16,470 nucleotides of DNA. Source: Gemmatimonadales bacterium (GTDB lineage: Bacteria; Gemmatimonadota; Gemmatimonadetes; Gemmatimonadales; GWC2-71-9). The first letter of the stretch is position 1; each line of letters starts with the position of its first letter. The position numbers and the translations under genes were made by a program. The notes beneath the pieces were generated by a model. That model had not been told where the DNA came from. It saw only the letters and a list, made by a program, of their open reading frames with translations, and ran no database searches. The stretch spans positions 1 to 16,470 of the forward strand of contig JACCSZ010000403.1 of NCBI GenBank assembly GCA_013812695.1, read 5' to 3'. Positions 14,012-16,470 of the stretch are shown here, piece by piece.

Positions 14012-14967
14012 TGGACGTCGCGCTCGAGGGCGTCGTGGTCGTGCGAGGCGGCCGGACCGTACTGGACGTGCCGTCCCTCGGGTTCCCGGCCGGATCGACG
14101 ACCGCGGTCTTCGGCCCCAATGGTTCGGGCAAGACGACGCTGCTTCGGCTGGTCGCGGGGCTCGAGCGCACCTCCCGCGGCAGGGTGCGGATCGGCGCGC
14201 TGTCGCCGGGGCCGAATGGCGGGAGCCCGCCGCCGACAGCCATCGCGTTTCAGGAACAGGTATTCGTCGCGGGGAGCGTGCGGCGCAACCTCGAGCTCGC
14301 GCTCGAGCTGCGGCGGGTGGCACCGGCCGATCGTGCCACGCGGATCGCCGAGGCCGCTGCCGAATGCGGTATCGAGGCCGTGCTCGACCGGCCGGCGCGG
14401 CAGCTCTCGGGCGGTGAAGCGCAGCGCGTGAACCTCGCCCGCGCCCTCGCCCTTCGTGCGCCGGTCACCCTGCTCGACGAGCCTCTGTCGGGCATCGATC
14501 GCCCCTCGAGGGCACAGTTGCTCGACGACCTGCCCCGGCTGCTCGGCACCTTTGCGACCACCACGATCCTCGTCACCCACGACCGGGAGGAGGCCTTTCG
14601 CCTGGCCCGGCAGTTGGTCGTGCTCGTCGGCGGGGTGGTCCGGGCGGCGGGACCCGCGGGCGCCGTGTTCCGCGCGCCGCCAGACCGCACCGTCGCCGAA
14701 CTGCTCGGACATACCGTGCTCCGCTCGGGGGCGGGGCTGCTGGCCGTGCCTCCCGGCGGCCTTCGACTGGGCCATGGCCAGGGCAACCCCACCTTCACCC
14801 TCGAGATCGAGCGCATCGTCGACATGGGCAACCACCCACATCTTGTCGGGCGAGTCGGCGACGTTCGAGTCGATCTCCGCCTCGACGCCGGCGAAGTGCT
14901 GCCGAGCCCTGGGGAGTTCGTCAGGGTGACCGCCCCCGCGGCTGTGGTGCTGCCCCGACCCGATTGA
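14011..14967 (+). CDS. tupC: Tungstate-type ABC transporter ATP-binding protein with C-terminal TOBE-like domain
   Basis: A 318-aa cytoplasmic ATPase driving import. Walker A GPNGSGKTT (35-43), a Q-loop in 'AFQEQVFV', signature LSGGE (132-136), Walker B ending Asp156-Glu157 in 'VTLLDEPLSG', and the H-loop His190 in 'LVTHDREEA' are all intact. Residues about 261-318 ('FTLEIERIVDMGNHPHLVGRVGD...') are strand-rich and resemble a TOBE/Mop-like domain, which in ModC/TupC-type ATPases can bind the oxyanion and regulate transport. That is notable because the neighbouring ModE-like protein lacks such a domain. The ATG at 14011 overlaps the tupB stop. It is the last gene of the plus-strand run and is followed by a gap of about 100 bp to a convergent gene. 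Confidence 0.93.
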   Translation: MDVALEGVVVVRGGRTVLDVPSLGFPAGSTTAVFGPNGSGKTTLLRLVAGLERTSRGRVRIGALSPGPNGGSPPPTAIAFQEQVFVAGSVRRNLELALELRRVAPADRATRIAEAAAECGIEAVLDRPARQLSGGEAQRVNLARALALRAPVTLLDEPLSGIDRPSRAQLLDDLPRLLGTFATTTILVTHDREEAFRLARQLVVLVGGVVRAAGPAGAVFRAPPDRTVAELLGHTVLRSGAGLLAVPPGGLRLGHGQGNPTFTLEIERIVDMGNHPHLVGRVGDVRVDLRLDAGEVLPSPGEFVRVTAPAAVVLPRPD

Positions 14968-14970
14968 TTG

Positions 14971-15006
14971 CGGTCGTGCTGACCGGAGGGGCGAGCGACC
15001 TCCCTC
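14971..15006 (+). terminator. Weak hairpin-forming region after tupC (possible terminator)
   Basis: CGGTC (14971-14975) can pair with GACCG (14981-14985) around a 5-base loop. Next to it, GAGGG (14986-14990) can pair with CCCTC (15002-15006). Neither is followed by a T-tract, so this is not a classic intrinsic terminator. It is recorded because a convergent gap would be expected to hold termination signals. Confidence 0.2.
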
Positions 15007-15007
15007 A

Positions 15008-15067
15008 AGAGACCAGCGGGTTGATCTCCGACTCGTCCTCGACGTTGGACACTGCCGTCTGGTTCGT
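15008..15067 (-). other. Coding-like 20-codon in-frame tail beyond the stop of the glycosidase-like gene
   Basis: Reading on past the TGA at 15068-15070 in the same minus-strand frame gives 20 more sense codons (TNQTAVSNVEDESEINPLVS) before the next TGA at 15005-15007. By hand count, G/C content is about 18/20 at third, 11/20 at first and 7/20 at second positions, the pattern of real genes here. It could be a recently cut-off C-terminus, a sequencing error at the stop, or a tiny GTG-started ORF (about 15 codons). The rest of the gap shows no gene. Confidence 0.3.
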
Positions 15068-16470
15068 TCAGCGTCCCGGAAGGCGAGAGAGCACGAACTG
15101 CACGGCCAGGTAGGTGCTGTTCCACAACTGCACATCGGAACTCGTTCCGTAGCGGGTCGGCTGCAACTCCCGGCCGACAATCCGGTAGCTCCAGAGCTCG
15201 TTGTGCTGTAAACCCGAGGCGTTCACCGCCGCCAGCGTGCGGCGGAGCGCCTCGTCGAGACTTCGGACATAGGGCTCGAGCGTGGCGGTCCGAGGCCTTC
15301 CCGAGCCATCGACGGCCGCCGAGATCTGGTTGGCAAGGCCGAGCAGCAGGAGATTGACTTCGCGCCCCCACACAACCCGCGGGGAGTGGTAGGCGTCGTC
15401 TCGAAACAGCTCCCAGACGCCGCGCGTGGCGTACGCGTCGTTCGCAACGAGCGGGCCGAGCCGCTCCGCGAAGAGGCCGGCCGGGTAGGGACGGAGAAAG
15501 GGCGCGACGTCCCGCAGCGCATCGGCCGCCGCCGAGCGCTCCAAGAAAAGTCCGGTGGCCGGGTCGGTGTTCACCACCGGAATCCGCTTACCGGCGGGAT
15601 CGAGCGACAGGACGAGAAAGGTGAGGGAGTCCCGCACCTCGCCGTGCGCTCGCATCGCCCCTTCCCAGTACCGGCGCTCCGCCGGGGGCAGCCGGGCGAG
15701 CCTGGCCCGGATCTGTTCTTCCATCTCCTCCGGGCCGAGCGTCAGCTCGAAGTGGCGCCGCGCTCCCCGCCACACGGTGACCGCGGCGTGTAGCGAGGTG
15801 GAATCGCGGGCGTACCTGCCCAGCGGCGTGCCGGCGATCCCGGGAGCGAGGGAGTCGAGCGCAGCGGCCCCGAAACCGAGGCCGGGGAGCAGGCCCAAGA
15901 TCGTCGCGATGGCATCGAGCGCCTGCGGAGCCCAGATGGCATTGACGTCCATCGCGAAGCGTCCCCGGGCGTAGCCTGCATCGCTGTCACGCCAGCTCGC
16001 GGAGCGCCAGCGCGCCGAATCGAGTTTCGGGAAGCTCACTAGGTTGAGCGGCCGCGGGGCGTCGACGTACGGCCGGGTCATGGTCGCGACCAAGGCCATC
16101 TCCCGGAGTAACTGCGCCAGGCGCGAGCCGCCGCCGTCCGCCGAGTCGAGCAGGAAGTCGCGCTTCCTGTCGACCGGCACCAGGGGATCGGCGAGATAGC
16201 GAGCCGCGAGCACGGGGAGCTGAAACTCGTCGTCGATCATGTGGTAATTCTCGCGGGTCGCCTGAAGATTCCCCAGGACTTCGCGGGCCCGATCGAGCCG
16301 GCCGCGCGCGACGAGCGAGTCGTACAGGACCGCATTCTCACGAATGGCCTGCCCGCCGAGCGCTTCCTCGTGACTGACCTCGCCGTTCGGCCCCAGCTTT
16401 CGCAGCACGCTGGCGATTACGTGCTCCGCCATCGTCGGGGACCAGATCGGCCGCATCATCAGCGCGGTCA
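15068..16470 (-). CDS. Six-hairpin ((alpha/alpha)6-barrel) glycosidase-like protein, C-terminal part
   Basis: The frame is open through the right edge (codons before the first in-window ATG at 16459 remain sense), so the start is missing; at least 467 aa are present. Segments such as 'GPNGEVSHEEALGGQ', 'SASWRDSDAGYARGRFAMDVNAIWAPQAL' and 'DDAYHSPRVVWGREVNLLLLGL' resemble the repeated helical-hairpin pattern of amylo-alpha-1,6-glucosidase, GH15 and GH63-like enzymes ('W..SWRDS..GY..G..PYDVN...P.AL', 'YHG.VVW'). This points to carbohydrate or glycan hydrolysis, but I cannot name the family, substrate or catalytic acids with certainty. Whether it is secreted depends on the missing N-terminus. 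It is convergent with tupC and its stop is followed by a coding-like tail. Confidence 0.68.
   Translation of the reverse strand, partial: TALMMRPIWSPTMAEHVIASVLRKLGPNGEVSHEEALGGQAIRENAVLYDSLVARGRLDRAREVLGNLQATRENYHMIDDEFQLPVLAARYLADPLVPVDRKRDFLLDSADGGGSRLAQLLREMALVATMTRPYVDAPRPLNLVSFPKLDSARWRSASWRDSDAGYARGRFAMDVNAIWAPQALDAIATILGLLPGLGFGAAALDSLAPGIAGTPLGRYARDSTSLHAAVTVWRGARRHFELTLGPEEMEEQIRARLARLPPAERRYWEGAMRAHGEVRDSLTFLVLSLDPAGKRIPVVNTDPATGLFLERSAAADALRDVAPFLRPYPAGLFAERLGPLVANDAYATRGVWELFRDDAYHSPRVVWGREVNLLLLGLANQISAAVDGSGRPRTATLEPYVRSLDEALRRTLAAVNASGLQHNELWSYRIVGRELQPTRYGTSSDVQLWNSTYLAVQFVLSRLPGR

Noticed and set aside
15068..15070. TGA of the glycosidase-like gene as a selenocysteine codon
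   Set aside because: Only 20 codons follow, there is no family precedent I know of, and no convincing SECIS hairpin is seen next to it.
13606..15180. Long minus-strand frame opposite tupB/tupC
   Set aside because: Shadow of well-supported ABC transporter genes, with no family features.
1..16470. CRISPR arrays, tRNA/rRNA genes, prophage or defence genes
   Set aside because: No regularly spaced direct repeats, no tRNA or rRNA signatures, and every sizeable frame is accounted for by the genes listed.

Overview
The window is dense, GC-rich bacterial chromosome with no RNA genes, IS elements, prophage or CRISPR. No stretch over 300 bases lacks a gene; the longest gap is about 100 bp at 14968-15067. 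Very high GC at third codon positions, many GTG/TTG starts, 1-4 base stop/start overlaps, LPS-export and heptose genes (diderm, LPS-bearing cell) and a peptidase/beta-propeller/beta-barrel protein together suggest an uncultured-type diderm, most likely Gemmatimonadota. That assignment is inference from gene content and style, not a database match.

Layout. (1) 1-1166, plus strand: the end of a DUF5683-like small membrane protein, then murI (glutamate racemase) overlapping it by ATGA. (2) 1120-1917, minus strand: an LpxH-type UDP-2,3-diacylglucosamine hydrolase, convergent with and overlapping the end of murI by 47 bp. (3) 1986-12395, plus strand: a nearly gapless run of genes: YbgC/FadM-type thioesterase; secreted HEAT-repeat protein fused to a cyclophilin; 967-aa secreted metallopeptidase + beta-propeller + Omp85-like barrel; lipoprotein of unknown function; LptE-like lipoprotein; small one-TM protein; CPA2 cation/proton antiporter; heptose-1-phosphate adenylyltransferase (hldE C-terminal type / rfaE2); RNase PH (rph); RdgB-type XTP/dITP pyrophosphatase; and a ModE-type DNA-binding protein. 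(4) 12439-14967, plus strand: tungstate-type ABC importer tupA-tupB-tupC, preceded by a perfect 9-6-9 inverted repeat that is a good candidate operator for the ModE-like regulator. (5) 15068 to the right edge, minus strand: C-terminal part of a six-hairpin ((alpha/alpha)6-barrel) glycosidase-like protein whose start lies outside the window.

How the genes work together. Regions 2 and 3 are mostly envelope biogenesis: lipid A synthesis (lpxH), inner-core heptose activation (hldE/rfaE2), LPS transport (lptE), an outer-membrane barrel, two lipoproteins and a secreted prolyl isomerase that could help fold exported proteins. rph and rdgB are housekeeping RNA/nucleotide genes riding in the same transcription unit. 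Region 4 is a self-contained oxyanion-uptake module with its regulator just upstream.

The most unusual observations are: a decayed ACAGAG-type interspersed palindrome at the thioesterase/HEAT-cyclophilin junction, which appears to supply the end of one gene plus the Shine-Dalgarno, GTG start and part of the signal peptide of the next; the peptidase/propeller/Omp85 fusion; the HEAT-cyclophilin fusion; overlapping dyads at the tup promoter with a possibly leaderless tupA; and a coding-like 20-codon in-frame tail beyond the stop of the minus-strand glycosidase-like gene.
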